From: Bacillota bacterium
Lineage (GTDB): Bacteria > Eremiobacterota > SpSt-956 > JAKJGF01
Assembly: GCA_029555925.1 (NCBI GenBank)
Contig: JAKPQU010000100.1
Location: 1 to 40,418 of the forward strand
Length of the DNA stretch: 40,418 nucleotides
Reading direction: 5' to 3'
Part shown: piece after piece, positions 8,237 to 16,665 of the stretch
How the letters are laid out: the number at the start of each line of letters is the position of its first letter
Numbering within the stretch: the first letter of the stretch is position 1
The notes under the pieces: model-generated
Told to the model about the DNA's origin: nothing
The model's database searches: none
Seen by the model: only the letters and a program-made list of their open reading frames with translations
Program-made: the position numbers and the translations under genes

Positions 8237-9601
8237 ATGAAACAACTTAAATATCCCGGATTACTTGAAAACAAAGCAGAAGGATGGTGTTTTTTAAACG
8301 GCAATGTCGTAAAAGAAGAAGATCTTGTAAATATGTGCAGGGAAACAATCCTGAACCCATGTCATACAGATGAAACTTTAAATAAAAGTAAAAAAATACT
8401 CCTCGTTACTGCAGCTTTTCAGAAAGGACATGAACATCACGACCGTCATCTCATAGAAATGTTTGAACGTATTTCTATAGATGCCAAGTGGGAAGGAAGT
8501 TTTCCGAGAAATATTCAAAATCTATCAGTATATTCCATGTTCAATGAATTCAAAGAAAAGGAAAAATGGCTCTATCAGAAATATACTGAAAAACAGGATC
8601 AGATTAAAGCAATAAAAAAAGATTATTATGAGAAAAATTTCCACTATGTAGAGGAAATTTACAAACTGGTATCCAATCTCCAGGAAAGGTATAAACATTT
8701 TTGTCTTTATGATTTTTATTATCTGCAGGATCATAAAGACGATCCGGAATTTTTCACAGTCGATCTGTCAGGCGAAGAGAAAGAGAAAAAGCTATCAGAT
8801 TTATCAAATCTTTTAAGATCCAGTAAAGATCTCTTAACATGTAAAGAACTTCGAGATACCTTTGATCATATAATTTATAAAGACAATGAATTATTTTCTA
8901 TGTGCAGACATGTAGAACTTTATTATCTCTGGAAAAGCGGCGTACAGAAAAGCTCTTTTTATAAAGAACAGAGAGAAGAACTGGGAAAAAGAATAATGTC
9001 AAGCGCTACAATATTTATATTCGGAGGAAGAGTTTTTGTCCTTACAAACAGGCTTCGTTTCTACAGACTCGAAAAATTTTTCAAAGATGCAGTAAAAAAA
9101 GGAACCAATCTCTACGGTATAAGCGCGGGTTCAATATGCCAGACAGAAAAATTTTTTCTCACCTTCGAACGTTATTCCGCTAAAGCCCATTCGAGTGCAT
9201 CAGATTACGGCATGGGTCTTGTACATAACATATGGATCTTCCCTCATGCAGAGGATCTTTCCTATATAAGAGAACTCCACAGAGATAAGCTGTCTTTCTT
9301 TACCCTGAGACACAGGCCGGGAGTGGCAGTAGGTCTTACGGAAAAAAGCGTCCTTCTCTGTGAAAAATACAAAGATCCATTTGATGGTAAGATATACAAA
9401 CGCTATACCTCTGTAGGAGAAGAACCTGTGCTGGTATTCGGAGAAAGAGGTAAAAGATGCGATCTATATAAATATGACCAGATAATTCTCGAAGGCACAA
9501 AATTTTATAAAGGAAAAAACCAGATTGCAGGAAAAGATGATATAAAGCAGATGGAAGAAGAATATGTTGCCAGGGTGAGTCGTGAAAAAGTGAAAAAGTG
9601 A
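8237..9601 (+). CDS. Peptidase S51-like protein with a long N-terminal extension
   Basis: The second half resembles S51 serine peptidases (dipeptidase E, cyanophycinase). FIFGGRVFVLTNRLR is followed by the nucleophile elbow GISAGS near residue 300, GMGLVHN, IFPHAED (candidate catalytic His) and AVGLTEKSVLL, which matches the G-x-x-E-x-x-A strand of cyanophycinases. The first 255 residues, with a charged helical region around 110-200, are unlike the usual short S51 enzymes. About 454 residues. A GTG at 8228 is in frame, but AGGTG 6 bases before the ATG at 8237 favours that start. The last codons (REKVKK) and the TGA stop lie inside a GTGAAAA(A) repeat array, so the C-terminus is repeat-derived. 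Substrate unknown; cyanophycin or an isoaspartyl peptide is only a guess. Confidence 0.75.
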   Translation: MKQLKYPGLLENKAEGWCFLNGNVVKEEDLVNMCRETILNPCHTDETLNKSKKILLVTAAFQKGHEHHDRHLIEMFERISIDAKWEGSFPRNIQNLSVYSMFNEFKEKEKWLYQKYTEKQDQIKAIKKDYYEKNFHYVEEIYKLVSNLQERYKHFCLYDFYYLQDHKDDPEFFTVDLSGEEKEKKLSDLSNLLRSSKDLLTCKELRDTFDHIIYKDNELFSMCRHVELYYLWKSGVQKSSFYKEQREELGKRIMSSATIFIFGGRVFVLTNRLRFYRLEKFFKDAVKKGTNLYGISAGSICQTEKFFLTFERYSAKAHSSASDYGMGLVHNIWIFPHAEDLSYIRELHRDKLSFFTLRHRPGVAVGLTEKSVLLCEKYKDPFDGKIYKRYTSVGEEPVLVFGERGKRCDLYKYDQIILEGTKFYKGKNQIAGKDDIKQMEEEYVARVSREKVKK

Positions 9602-9658
9602 AAAAGTGAAAAAGTGAAAAAGTGAAAAGTGAAAAGTGAAAAGTGAAAAAGTGAAAAG
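9575..9658 (+). repeat. GTGAAAA/GTGAAAAA array at the end of the S51 gene
   Basis: About ten tandem units: GTGAGTC, then several 8-bp GTGAAAAA units, then 7-bp GTGAAAA units. The array starts inside the coding region, provides the stop codon TGA at 9599-9601 and continues for 57 bases into the intergenic space. Mixed 7- and 8-bp units indicate slippage. Confidence 0.9.
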
Positions 9659-9719
9659 GAATTAATGCCTTGTTTTATTCATTATTCACTACTTAATTTT
9701 TGAGAGGGAGGAATTATTT

Positions 9720-10691
9720 ATGCTATGCAGTAAATGTGGCAATCAAAATAAAGGAACGGCAAAGTTCTGCGGTGTATGCGGAAATAAATTAAACCAGGAT
9801 GTTTCGTCTGTACCAAAGTACAGTCCACCGGTTCAGAATAAAAATTATTCTGCAAACCAGAATTATTCAGTGAAAGAAAATTATTCGGCAGCCAAAGCTC
9901 CTTCTCTGGGGAAAAGTGAAAATTATTCGGCAGCCAAAGCTCCTTCTCTGCCAGAGAAGAAACCAGACCGTCAGAAGAAAAAAATTCACTCTCCTCTGTC
10001 AGGTACGGTAAGATCTGGTAATTATGTGATTAATTATGCAGGTACAGGCGATACAGGCGATAATATGCTTATTATGCCTTCCTCTACAAGCATGTTTATA
10101 ATTGCAGACGGAACAGGTATTGCACCTTCTATAGCAATAAAAACTGTCGGTTCCGATGCAGGAGTTTTGTCCGACGTATCACTTCTAGTCAGAGCAATGA
10201 GAAAGGCAAATGAAGATATATACAGATACGGACAAAAGGAAGGTAAGATTTCAGGCTGTAAATGTACGGCACTCCTTTTAAAAGAAAATAGTTTGAATGC
10301 AGCTCATGTCGGAGATATAAGAGTTTATATTATTAATAAAAATAAGATAAGACAGATAACGGATGATCATACGCCTTTAGGAAGAATGTTGAAAAACAGG
10401 AAGATTACCCCGGAAGAAGCAAGAATATCTCCCAGGCAAAACATTGCTTACAGAATGGTAGGAACAAATCCTCACCTGGAGATTGCCCTGTATCAGCAAA
10501 AGCTTACCTCCGGAGATACAGTTTTAATGTGCACCAGAGGTATCTGGATATATGTTTCAGATGAAGAAATACTTAAAACAGTAAGTAATACAGGAGATAT
10601 AAAGAGCGTTAACGGCAGATTGACAGATATGGCAGAGCAGAGAGGCTGTGAAGATAATATAATGATAATTTCTGTTCAGATAACCTCATGA
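9720..10691 (+). CDS. Zinc-ribbon PP2C-like phosphatase, possibly degenerate
   Basis: A 323-residue cytoplasmic protein. Residues 1-27 are a zinc ribbon (CSKCGNQNKGTAKFCGVCGN). Residues 30-85 are a Tyr/Ser/Pro-rich linker containing a 14-residue tandem duplication. The rest is PP2C-like: FIIADGTG, GCKCTALLL, AAHVGDIRVYII, DDHTPLG and a C-terminal EDNIMIISV. PP2C enzymes reverse Hanks kinase phosphorylation. Two metal-binding positions look altered: the usual ExD before the first strand reads TGDNM, and the S/T-D-G motif reads CTRGIW, with Arg for Asp. Activity is therefore doubtful and a pseudophosphatase or regulator is possible. The zinc ribbon is shared with the three kinases in this window. 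GGGAGG precedes the ATG by 9-10 bases. Confidence 0.8.
   Translation: MLCSKCGNQNKGTAKFCGVCGNKLNQDVSSVPKYSPPVQNKNYSANQNYSVKENYSAAKAPSLGKSENYSAAKAPSLPEKKPDRQKKKIHSPLSGTVRSGNYVINYAGTGDTGDNMLIMPSSTSMFIIADGTGIAPSIAIKTVGSDAGVLSDVSLLVRAMRKANEDIYRYGQKEGKISGCKCTALLLKENSLNAAHVGDIRVYIINKNKIRQITDDHTPLGRMLKNRKITPEEARISPRQNIAYRMVGTNPHLEIALYQQKLTSGDTVLMCTRGIWIYVSDEEILKTVSNTGDIKSVNGRLTDMAEQRGCEDNIMIISVQITS
9876..9950 (+). repeat. 42-bp tandem duplication inside the PP2C-like gene
   Basis: The 33-base string encoding ENYSAAKAPSL occurs at 9876-9908 and again, identical, at 9918-9950, a period of 42 bases. It keeps frame and lengthens the linker between zinc ribbon and catalytic domain. Identity at the DNA level suggests it is recent. 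Confidence 0.85.
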
Positions 10692-10697
10692 GGTTTT
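10682..10697. terminator. Palindrome over the PP2C gene stop
   Basis: AACCTCATGAGGTT (10682-10695) is a perfect 14-bp palindrome that includes the TGA stop and runs into TTTT. It sits between convergent genes. The stem is short and has no loop, so terminator function is uncertain. Confidence 0.3.
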
Positions 10698-10776
10698 ATA
10701 TGAGAATCGCAGAAGGACAAACATGGTCACATGCCGCTTTACCCATAATCATAGTATGTACTGATTATTTAAAAAT

Positions 10777-11175
10777 TCACTCAATTAACCCGAGATTACG
10801 TACTTCTGCTATCAGGCTTTCCGGTTTTATCGGCTTTGGCATATAAAAGGTGGCTCCACCCTTGTAATAGGCTTCAAAAACTGATTTAGGATCACTGAGG
10901 GCTGTAATCATAATAACCTTTACTTCTCTTGAGCCTTTAATCATCATTTCCTTTTCAATGTCCCTTATTTTCTGTAATGCCTCGTGGCCGTTCATATTTG
11001 GCATCATAATATCAAGACATATCAAATCATAGGGTTTCTCTTCCTGCCATGCCATGAGAAAAGCCTGAATCGCTTCTGCGCCGTCAACAACAGTATCACA
11101 GTCACCGTACTGGGAAAGGACTGTTTTGAGCAATTTCCTTATGTAAAAATCATCTTCTACAATTAAAGTCCTCAT
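10777..11175 (-). CDS. Single-domain CheY-like response regulator
   Basis: A 132-residue receiver without an output domain. VEDD (residues 6-9) forms the acidic pocket, Asp55 in CLDIMMP is the phosphorylation site, the conserved Thr lies in MITALS and the Lys in MPKPI. AAGGAG lies 8 bases before the ATG. No kinase lies beside it, so it probably takes phosphate from a kinase encoded elsewhere. An end of MITE copy 3 with an outward TATAAT lies about 70 bases upstream of the start. Confidence 0.92.
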   Translation of the reverse strand: MRTLIVEDDFYIRKLLKTVLSQYGDCDTVVDGAEAIQAFLMAWQEEKPYDLICLDIMMPNMNGHEALQKIRDIEKEMMIKGSREVKVIMITALSDPKSVFEAYYKGGATFYMPKPIKPESLIAEVRNLGLIE

Positions 11176-11245
11176 AATACACTCCTTACCGGATGAATGG
11201 TCTTTTATAGATGAAGATTTCCATTCAACCTTTACATCAGCTTAT

Positions 11246-11360
11246 TATAGTGTATTGCATAACTTATTAGAATTTAATCGGCCATGACACGTGACGGGTT
11301 TATCACTGGACATCACGCATTACGAGATTATCATTTATAATGGTTATGAACATAACTATA
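11246..11360 (-). mobile_element. MITE-like element, copy 3 (inverted, diverged)
   Basis: 115 bp; its reverse complement matches copies 1 and 2 from TATAGTTA to ACACTATA, including the ATTAAATTCTAATAAGTTAT end. The internal heptads are decayed (GTAATGC, GTGATGT, GTCACGTGTC). It lies between the response regulator and the methyltransferase gene. Its end at 11249-11244 presents TATAAT toward the regulator gene. Confidence 0.75.
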
Positions 11361-11499
11361 ATTTGTAATCCTATTATAACATAATCGGCTGATTTATGAA
11401 AAAATTAATAAGATATCAATAATTTTGCAGATTTTTTAAAAATACATGTAATTATCGAATTATGCCATGATAGAAAAATACAAAATTATACTTCAGATA

Positions 11500-12702
11500 T
11501 CAATAGTTTTCGTTATTTATTTCGGAACATAGCAAAGCCATTTGTTTACCTGATATACAGGTGAGAAACAGTGTGATTTTTTGGCCACCTGCAGTTAATT
11601 TAAGCCTTTTCCTTAAAACCTCCGGTTCCACTGCAGTTCCCCGCTTTTTTATAACTATTTCACCGATCTTTAAATATTTCAATCTCCTGTTAATTTCTTT
11701 TATACTGAAAGGAAACACCTCATCTATCTTCCATACCCTGGCCATTGGAGTTTTAACAGGTTTTTCTCCTGTAAGATAGGCTATGGCATTATCTATTTTC
11801 GTGGCATTCAGCTTCCATGCAAGCCATTCAACCATATGCCCCCTTATAATGGCAGGGTCGGGTTCATATATAAAGGAAAGTGGTTCTGTTACAGGAACCG
11901 GTTCTACTGCTTCTTCTTCGAGATGAATATTCTCGGGTAAAATAGTTACGGATCTGTTAAAACCATGTGAGGTGGAAACATTTCTGCGCAAATTGCCGAA
12001 CCAGAGAACTGCTTCTTTACAGATCCTGTTATGGGAGATAAATTCCACTTCACAATCCGATGGTATTTCTTCATAATCCACACCGGGTAATATTTTCACA
12101 CCCAGATCTGGTATAGTGTTTCTGATGGCCATCAGTTCACCGATTGAAGGTTCTATATCACTCAGGTTAAAAACCCTCTTCCCTCCCGTTCTTCGGGAAG
12201 GATCGGCGAAAGCCGCATCAACATGCCATGGCCTGCGAAGATCTTCACAGAAAAATTCTATCTTTTCTGACAGGTCCAGGGCTTTAGAATTGGCTCTCGC
12301 CATTTCCAGACGGACTCTGTCTTTATCCACTGCCATAACATGGGGACTGATTTCTGACAGACTTAACAGATCTCCACCTATACCACATGTAAGATCAGCG
12401 ATTTTTCTATAATCAGCAAAACGTTTTGCCCTGTGGCGGGCAATAACCTCACCGCTTGCCTGTTCCAGGGCTTCGGAAAGAAAATACATAAGACGGGCAG
12501 AAGAGAATTTCTCTCTTCCCCTGAGCCGTAATATTGCTGTTTCAACAAGAGCAGAAGCTTCCTGTCTTGTTACCTCTTTTCGTAATGTTTCAATTACGGG
12601 AATAATATTACTCAAATCCATCAGGGAAAGTTCCAGAAGTTTTTCCTGCCCCTTATGACTCAATAAAAAATTAAGATCTTCAAGACTTATAGAATAAGAC
12701 AT
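11500..12702 (-). CDS. Class I SAM-dependent methyltransferase with THUMP-like C-terminal domain
   Basis: A 400-residue protein resembling the THUMP-like methyltransferase family (relatives of PG_1098). An N-terminal helical part (about 1-95) precedes the Rossmann methyltransferase with the SAM loop DLTCGIGGD (103-111), acidic AVDKDR (124-129) and the catalytic-type motif FADPSRRTGG (165-174). The C-terminal about 150 residues match the pattern of the ferredoxin-like and THUMP-like parts. RNA is the probable substrate, by analogy with N-D-P-P-Y type enzymes, but the target is not known. The start follows only a weak ribosome site (GAATAATGAAA). A heptad cluster and hairpin separate it from the upstream ankyrin gene. 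Confidence 0.85.
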   Translation of the reverse strand: MSYSISLEDLNFLLSHKGQEKLLELSLMDLSNIIPVIETLRKEVTRQEASALVETAILRLRGREKFSSARLMYFLSEALEQASGEVIARHRAKRFADYRKIADLTCGIGGDLLSLSEISPHVMAVDKDRVRLEMARANSKALDLSEKIEFFCEDLRRPWHVDAAFADPSRRTGGKRVFNLSDIEPSIGELMAIRNTIPDLGVKILPGVDYEEIPSDCEVEFISHNRICKEAVLWFGNLRRNVSTSHGFNRSVTILPENIHLEEEAVEPVPVTEPLSFIYEPDPAIIRGHMVEWLAWKLNATKIDNAIAYLTGEKPVKTPMARVWKIDEVFPFSIKEINRRLKYLKIGEIVIKKRGTAVEPEVLRKRLKLTAGGQKITLFLTCISGKQMALLCSEINNENY

Positions 12703-12752
12703 TTTTCATTATTCGCCGATTAATTTTCAGGATACTCTCTATTTACCGTGGT

Positions 12753-12814
12753 GAGCATAAATAATACATAGTTGCTCTCGTGACGCGTAACGCGTAACGC
12801 GTGACGCGTGATGC
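12753..12814 (+). repeat. AGCATAAATAATACAT box with five heptads
   Basis: GAGCATAAATAATACAT, then CTCTC and five heptads at 12780-12814: GTGACGC, GTAACGC, GTAACGC, GTGACGC, GTGATGC. Same composite as 4217-4266 and 28642-28699. Confidence 0.85.
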
Positions 12815-12829
12815 GTGTTTTACCGTACC

Positions 12830-12851
12830 GGGCGACCACAGGGGGTCGCCC
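12830..12851. repeat. GGGCGACC hairpin repeat
   Basis: GGGCGACC (12830-12837) pairs perfectly with GGTCGCCC (12844-12851) around ACAGGG. It is strikingly G+C-rich against its surroundings and ends in CCTAC. It lies between heptad arrays of two types, downstream of the ankyrin gene. From memory, similar GTAGGGGCGACC palindromes occur in genomes of several phyla; I cannot verify this here. Confidence 0.65.
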
Positions 12852-12855
12852 CTAC

Positions 12856-12876
12856 TTTTCACTTTTCACTTTTCAC
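12856..12876 (-). repeat. GTGAAAA array at the ankyrin gene end
   Basis: Three perfect TTTTCAC units (GTGAAAA on the minus strand). They begin one base after the stop codon of the ankyrin gene. Confidence 0.9.
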
Positions 12877-12877
12877 T

Positions 12878-14572
12878 TTAAGCCCCACGTTTCGCAAGGA
12901 ATTCTCTCATATCATCAGAGCCTGCCCACTCTAAAGGGGTCTGCTCATCATGAGATTTTATATTTAACAGAGCTCCACGGGAAATAAGGAATCCTGCAAG
13001 ATCCTTATACTCGTAAGAAACTGCCCAGTATAAAGGTGTCAGTCCTTCACTGTCTTTGACATTCACATCGGCACCGCTGTTTAACAATAATTCCGTCAAT
13101 TCTATATTCTGAATAGTTACCGACCAGTGAAGAGGGGTTTCTCCGTCGTTGTCTTTCATATCGACATCAGCACCTTTATTTATAAGCAGCTTGACAATTT
13201 CTTTTTTCTCATTATTCACTGCCTTATGTAAAGGAGTTTCTCCGGAAACATTTTTATGGTTTATATGAGCCCCTTTATCTATAAGGAATTCCGCTATTTC
13301 ATATCGACCGTATTCACAGGCAATATGTAACGGTGTGGAACCGTCTTCATCAAGGCAATTCACTTCAAGACCTTCAGAGATAAAAAAATCTGCTGTTTCC
13401 TTATGGCCGTATAAAGAAGCTGAATGTAAAGGTGTCATTTTATCATCTGAATTTTTAATACATGCTCCTCCGGACATGAGAAATTCTGCCATATCCCGGG
13501 TAAAAGCCATATGTAAAGGAGTAAGACCATAAGAATTTTTTATATTAACGTCCGTACCTCCATTTATAAGAACAGTTGCTTTCTGAATATCACCTGCCAG
13601 TGATGCACAGTGAAGAGGCATTCCGCTGATATCCGCACCTGCGCACATAAGCAACCGGGCTATTTCTCCGTAACCTTCCGACATGGCCAAATCTAAAGGT
13701 GTCCTGTCATAATCATCTTTAACATTTACCAGAGCCCCTCTGGCCAGGAGAAATTCCACTGTATCTTTATGACCTTCCAGTGAGGCCTTATGTAAAGGTC
13801 TTTCTCCCGAATAGTTTACGGAATTTATATCAGACCCCGCTGCTATAAATAGTTCTGCCATTTCCTTATATCCGTAAAGGCAGGCCATGTGTAAAGGCAT
13901 GTCTCCCCCATAGTTTACAGAGTTTACATCTGCTCCTCCTGATATAAGTATAGAGGCAATTTCCGGGTTATAACAGCAATGAAGAGGAGTAATACCGAAA
14001 GGACCTCTGTTGACATCTATTCCTTTAGAAAGAATCGATTTCACAAGTTCTTTATCATCTTTTATTACGGCCATATGTAAATTAACAGATGCTCCTCTGG
14101 ATACAAGCCATTCAGATATGTTTTTACGGTCTTTATCCCATGCCACCCAGTCCAGAGGAGTAAATCCGTTCTGATCCTTTATATTTATATCTGTACCTCT
14201 TGCCAGCAGTAACTCTGCAGCACCTTTTTCCTGTCTGACTGCCGCCCAGTGCAGAGGAGATGCCCTCAATAGAAACATATAGACCATTTTATTCAGGAAA
14301 GAACCTGCAAGACCGGGACATGCCATATAATCAGAATGGAAAGGGTTTTCATGGTGATGGCATGATACAATGAGAAAATGAATACCCATAATCAATATAC
14401 CGGCAGTGCATATCACGGTAATAACATAATTCCTGCTTATATCATCACATACAATAAAACAGTAAAATAATTCTATAAATATTATTATAAATATTATTAT
14501 AAAAATTCTCTTCCCGTTAAGAGGAGCGGAATTTTTTATTCTTCTGTCTCTTTTTGCCGGTAAATTGTACAT
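12878..14572 (-). CDS. Membrane-anchored ankyrin-repeat protein
   Basis: A 564-residue protein with a basic N-terminus, two hydrophobic segments (about residues 23-42 and 50-71) and then about fifteen ankyrin repeats from residue 105 to the end, recognised by successive TPLHxA motifs (for example TPLHIACEYG, TPLHKAVNNE, TPLHWSV). Repeats 3, 4 and 9 are shortened or irregular. No enzymatic domain is present, so it probably binds a partner protein at the membrane; with no cleavable signal peptide, the repeats most likely face the cytoplasm. AAAGG lies 9-10 bases before the ATG. The gene is downstream of the phosphohexomutase, separated by a heptad hairpin. Its stop codon is followed at once by a GTGAAAA array. 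Confidence 0.9.
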   Translation of the reverse strand: MYNLPAKRDRRIKNSAPLNGKRIFIIIFIIIFIELFYCFIVCDDISRNYVITVICTAGILIMGIHFLIVSCHHHENPFHSDYMACPGLAGSFLNKMVYMFLLRASPLHWAAVRQEKGAAELLLARGTDINIKDQNGFTPLDWVAWDKDRKNISEWLVSRGASVNLHMAVIKDDKELVKSILSKGIDVNRGPFGITPLHCCYNPEIASILISGGADVNSVNYGGDMPLHMACLYGYKEMAELFIAAGSDINSVNYSGERPLHKASLEGHKDTVEFLLARGALVNVKDDYDRTPLDLAMSEGYGEIARLLMCAGADISGMPLHCASLAGDIQKATVLINGGTDVNIKNSYGLTPLHMAFTRDMAEFLMSGGACIKNSDDKMTPLHSASLYGHKETADFFISEGLEVNCLDEDGSTPLHIACEYGRYEIAEFLIDKGAHINHKNVSGETPLHKAVNNEKKEIVKLLINKGADVDMKDNDGETPLHWSVTIQNIELTELLLNSGADVNVKDSEGLTPLYWAVSYEYKDLAGFLISRGALLNIKSHDEQTPLEWAGSDDMREFLAKRGA

Positions 14573-14602
14573 AAAAGATTACCTTTCAGGGCTAAAAAAT
14601 TA

Positions 14603-14661
14603 GTGAGTAGTGAGTGACATATTATACCACTCACGACTCACGACTCACGACTCACGACTCA
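14603..14661. repeat. GTGAGTA/GTGAGTC heptads forming a hairpin
   Basis: GTGAGTAGTGAGTG (14603-14616) faces CACTCACGACTCAC (14628-14641), a 14-bp inverted repeat with one mismatch and an 11-base loop. The right arm continues as about four CACGACT units (GTGAGTC on the minus strand) to 14661, almost touching the stop codon of the phosphohexomutase gene at 14667. It could act as a terminator or processing hairpin between the two minus-strand genes. Confidence 0.8.
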
Positions 14662-14666
14662 TATAA

Positions 14667-16580
14667 TTAAATATCAAGATCTCTGAATTTATTATTTATC
14701 TCCAGAAGTTTCTTTTTATCTCTTCCTTCTATGTAATATCTGAGTACTGCATCTGTTCCGGAAGCTCTTACTTCCCACCAGAAATCCTCGAAATCTATGA
14801 GAGTGCCGTCACCTGCCCATTGAATTTTCACTATCTTCGGGAAGGTGAAATTTTTAACTTTCGAATTTAACAGTTCTCCTGCTTCAGAAGGAGATTTTCC
14901 GACAAGGGATTTGAAGAAAGCCACGACTCTGTCTCTTTTTAAAAGTCCTGCAGATTTTGCCGCTTTAAGTTCTTCACGGGGGAGGTTTTCATTATATAAT
15001 GTTACGTCCATTCTGTCATAGAAACGGTATGTTATATCATATTTTTCAATAAGATGGGTATAAAATTCCGCAAAGGATGTACCTTCAAGATAGAGCTTTG
15101 CCGCAAGTCCGAGTATGACAGTGGCGACCTGCATACCGTCTTTTTCTTTTATGGCAAGGCTCTTCTTTTTCCCGTTTTTACTTATAATATAATCAGGGCC
15201 TCCCATGGCGGCACCGCCGCTTTCTTCTGCCATTATTATGACTCTGGGATTTTTACCGAGATTTATCTCTTCTCCTGTTACTGTTTTTACCAGGACATCA
15301 CTGTTCCCACCCTTTTCGTGAAGCTGATGTTCAAGATTTTCCACCATGTCTCCGAAATATTTAAATCCTACAGGCACCTGTACCAGTTTCTGTCCGCATT
15401 TCACGGCCACTTCACCAATGGAACGACTTGTAGGATAGGTTTCCATAACTGTCCAGTCATATTTATCAAGAAGATCTGTAGATTTAAGCTCTTCTATACG
15501 AAAAGCGGTGAGCATAAAATATATCTGGTTAGGTTTGAAATAAACCAGGATTCTGTCATCTGTATAATCATCTGTCTCAAGCCCCGCAGCCTGTGCTTCT
15601 TCTTTTATTCTCGCAGGAGCAGTAGTAACTATATTATATCTGTCTCCGTCAGGATCCCATATAAAAAGAAAAGATCCGTAAGGTACATCTTTTAACAGTT
15701 TCCGGGCACCGATGTTTTTATAAATCTGCCATTTACCGGGATCGACACCGTAATTCTCTCCGTCTAAAATGCCTATACCGTGGTAACCGGAATCTTCATC
15801 ATCATAAATATATTTCACGGCACCTTCATTACCTGTGCTTATACCAAGATAATTGAATACAGGTTTTGACGTCTGCCCCATAGAACCGCCTATGGTACAG
15901 GCATAAGCCACAAAACCTTTATCTTTTGCTTTTTCCACAAATTCTAACGTTTCTTTTGACACAATAGTCTTTAAATACTCTGAATATACTTCTGTCACAT
16001 CAAAATCTTCTGTTATAAGAGGAGAATTGTTTGGAGCAAGTTTTATTACATAGCCGGTTCTGATAATCTCCCTTACCTTATCTTCAATGAGTTTTGCTTC
16101 TTTTATGAGCTGTTTTCCGTCTTCATCCATCGGTTTCCAGCCACCTTTAAAATTGGGGGAATGACTTGCAGTAAAATTTTCTCCGTCTGTATATTCATTA
16201 TAAAATACGCCGAAGGAAGAATACCATATAGGTGTGGTTTTTATAGATTTTCTGAGATGAACTCTGTGACCGTGAGCGGCATAAATCCTGGATACAAATC
16301 TTATAAATTCCTGTGTATGGGGCCTTACCTCTCCTCCTACATGATTTTCTATCTGTCTGTGTCCGTAAAGCCCGTCATAAACGGAAGCTTTTGCCTCTGC
16401 TATAATGGCAAGTTTCACTGCATTGAAAGCTACAGAACTGTTAAAGGGATCGGACGGGTCAAGCTGTGCTCTGTATCCTGCTGTCCCCAGGGCGAAGGAA
16501 TTTGCCCATTCAACAAGTCCCTCGCGGGTTATTAAATCTTCTGTCAGTATAATTTCGTCTTTTTTAAATATATTTTCCAT
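14667..16580 (-). CDS. Alpha-D-phosphohexomutase (phosphoglucomutase/phosphomannomutase type)
   Basis: Interconverts sugar 1- and 6-phosphates through a phosphoserine intermediate. The 637-residue protein carries the active-site TASHSPNFKGG (Ser139 by this start), the magnesium loop WDPDGDRYNIV, the sugar-binding EESGGAAMGG and a C-terminal phosphate-binding domain (RASGTDAVLRYYIEG). It is longer than typical 450-570 residue enzymes and the TASHSPNF loop differs from the common TASHNP. Substrate (glucose or mannose phosphate) cannot be fixed from motifs. A GTG at 16589 is in frame, but GAGAGG fits the ATG at 16580 with 8 bases of spacing. A GTGACGC array lies just upstream of the ribosome site. 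Confidence 0.9.
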   Translation of the reverse strand: MENIFKKDEIILTEDLITREGLVEWANSFALGTAGYRAQLDPSDPFNSSVAFNAVKLAIIAEAKASVYDGLYGHRQIENHVGGEVRPHTQEFIRFVSRIYAAHGHRVHLRKSIKTTPIWYSSFGVFYNEYTDGENFTASHSPNFKGGWKPMDEDGKQLIKEAKLIEDKVREIIRTGYVIKLAPNNSPLITEDFDVTEVYSEYLKTIVSKETLEFVEKAKDKGFVAYACTIGGSMGQTSKPVFNYLGISTGNEGAVKYIYDDEDSGYHGIGILDGENYGVDPGKWQIYKNIGARKLLKDVPYGSFLFIWDPDGDRYNIVTTAPARIKEEAQAAGLETDDYTDDRILVYFKPNQIYFMLTAFRIEELKSTDLLDKYDWTVMETYPTSRSIGEVAVKCGQKLVQVPVGFKYFGDMVENLEHQLHEKGGNSDVLVKTVTGEEINLGKNPRVIIMAEESGGAAMGGPDYIISKNGKKKSLAIKEKDGMQVATVILGLAAKLYLEGTSFAEFYTHLIEKYDITYRFYDRMDVTLYNENLPREELKAAKSAGLLKRDRVVAFFKSLVGKSPSEAGELLNSKVKNFTFPKIVKIQWAGDGTLIDFEDFWWEVRASGTDAVLRYYIEGRDKKKLLEINNKFRDLDI

Positions 16581-16603
16581 AAAATACACCTCTCTTTTTA
16601 ATC

Positions 16604-16631
16604 GTGACGCGTAACGCGTAACGCGTGACGG
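16604..16631 (+). repeat. GTGACGC heptad array
   Basis: Units GTGACGC, GTAACGC, GTAACGC, GTGACGG between the phosphohexomutase start and the receiver-kinase end. Confidence 0.9.
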
Positions 16632-16637
16632 GTAATT

Positions 16638-16665
16638 TCACTGTTCACTGGTCACTGCTCACTGT
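16638..16665 (-). repeat. GTGA-N-CA heptad array at the receiver-kinase stop
   Basis: Units TCACTGT, TCACTGG, TCACTGC, TCACTGT on the plus strand, which read GTGA followed by ACA, CCA or GCA on the minus strand. They encode the last residues VSSDQ and the TGA stop (16645-16647) of the upstream kinase and continue beyond it. Only six bases separate this array from the opposite-facing GTGACGC array. Confidence 0.88.
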
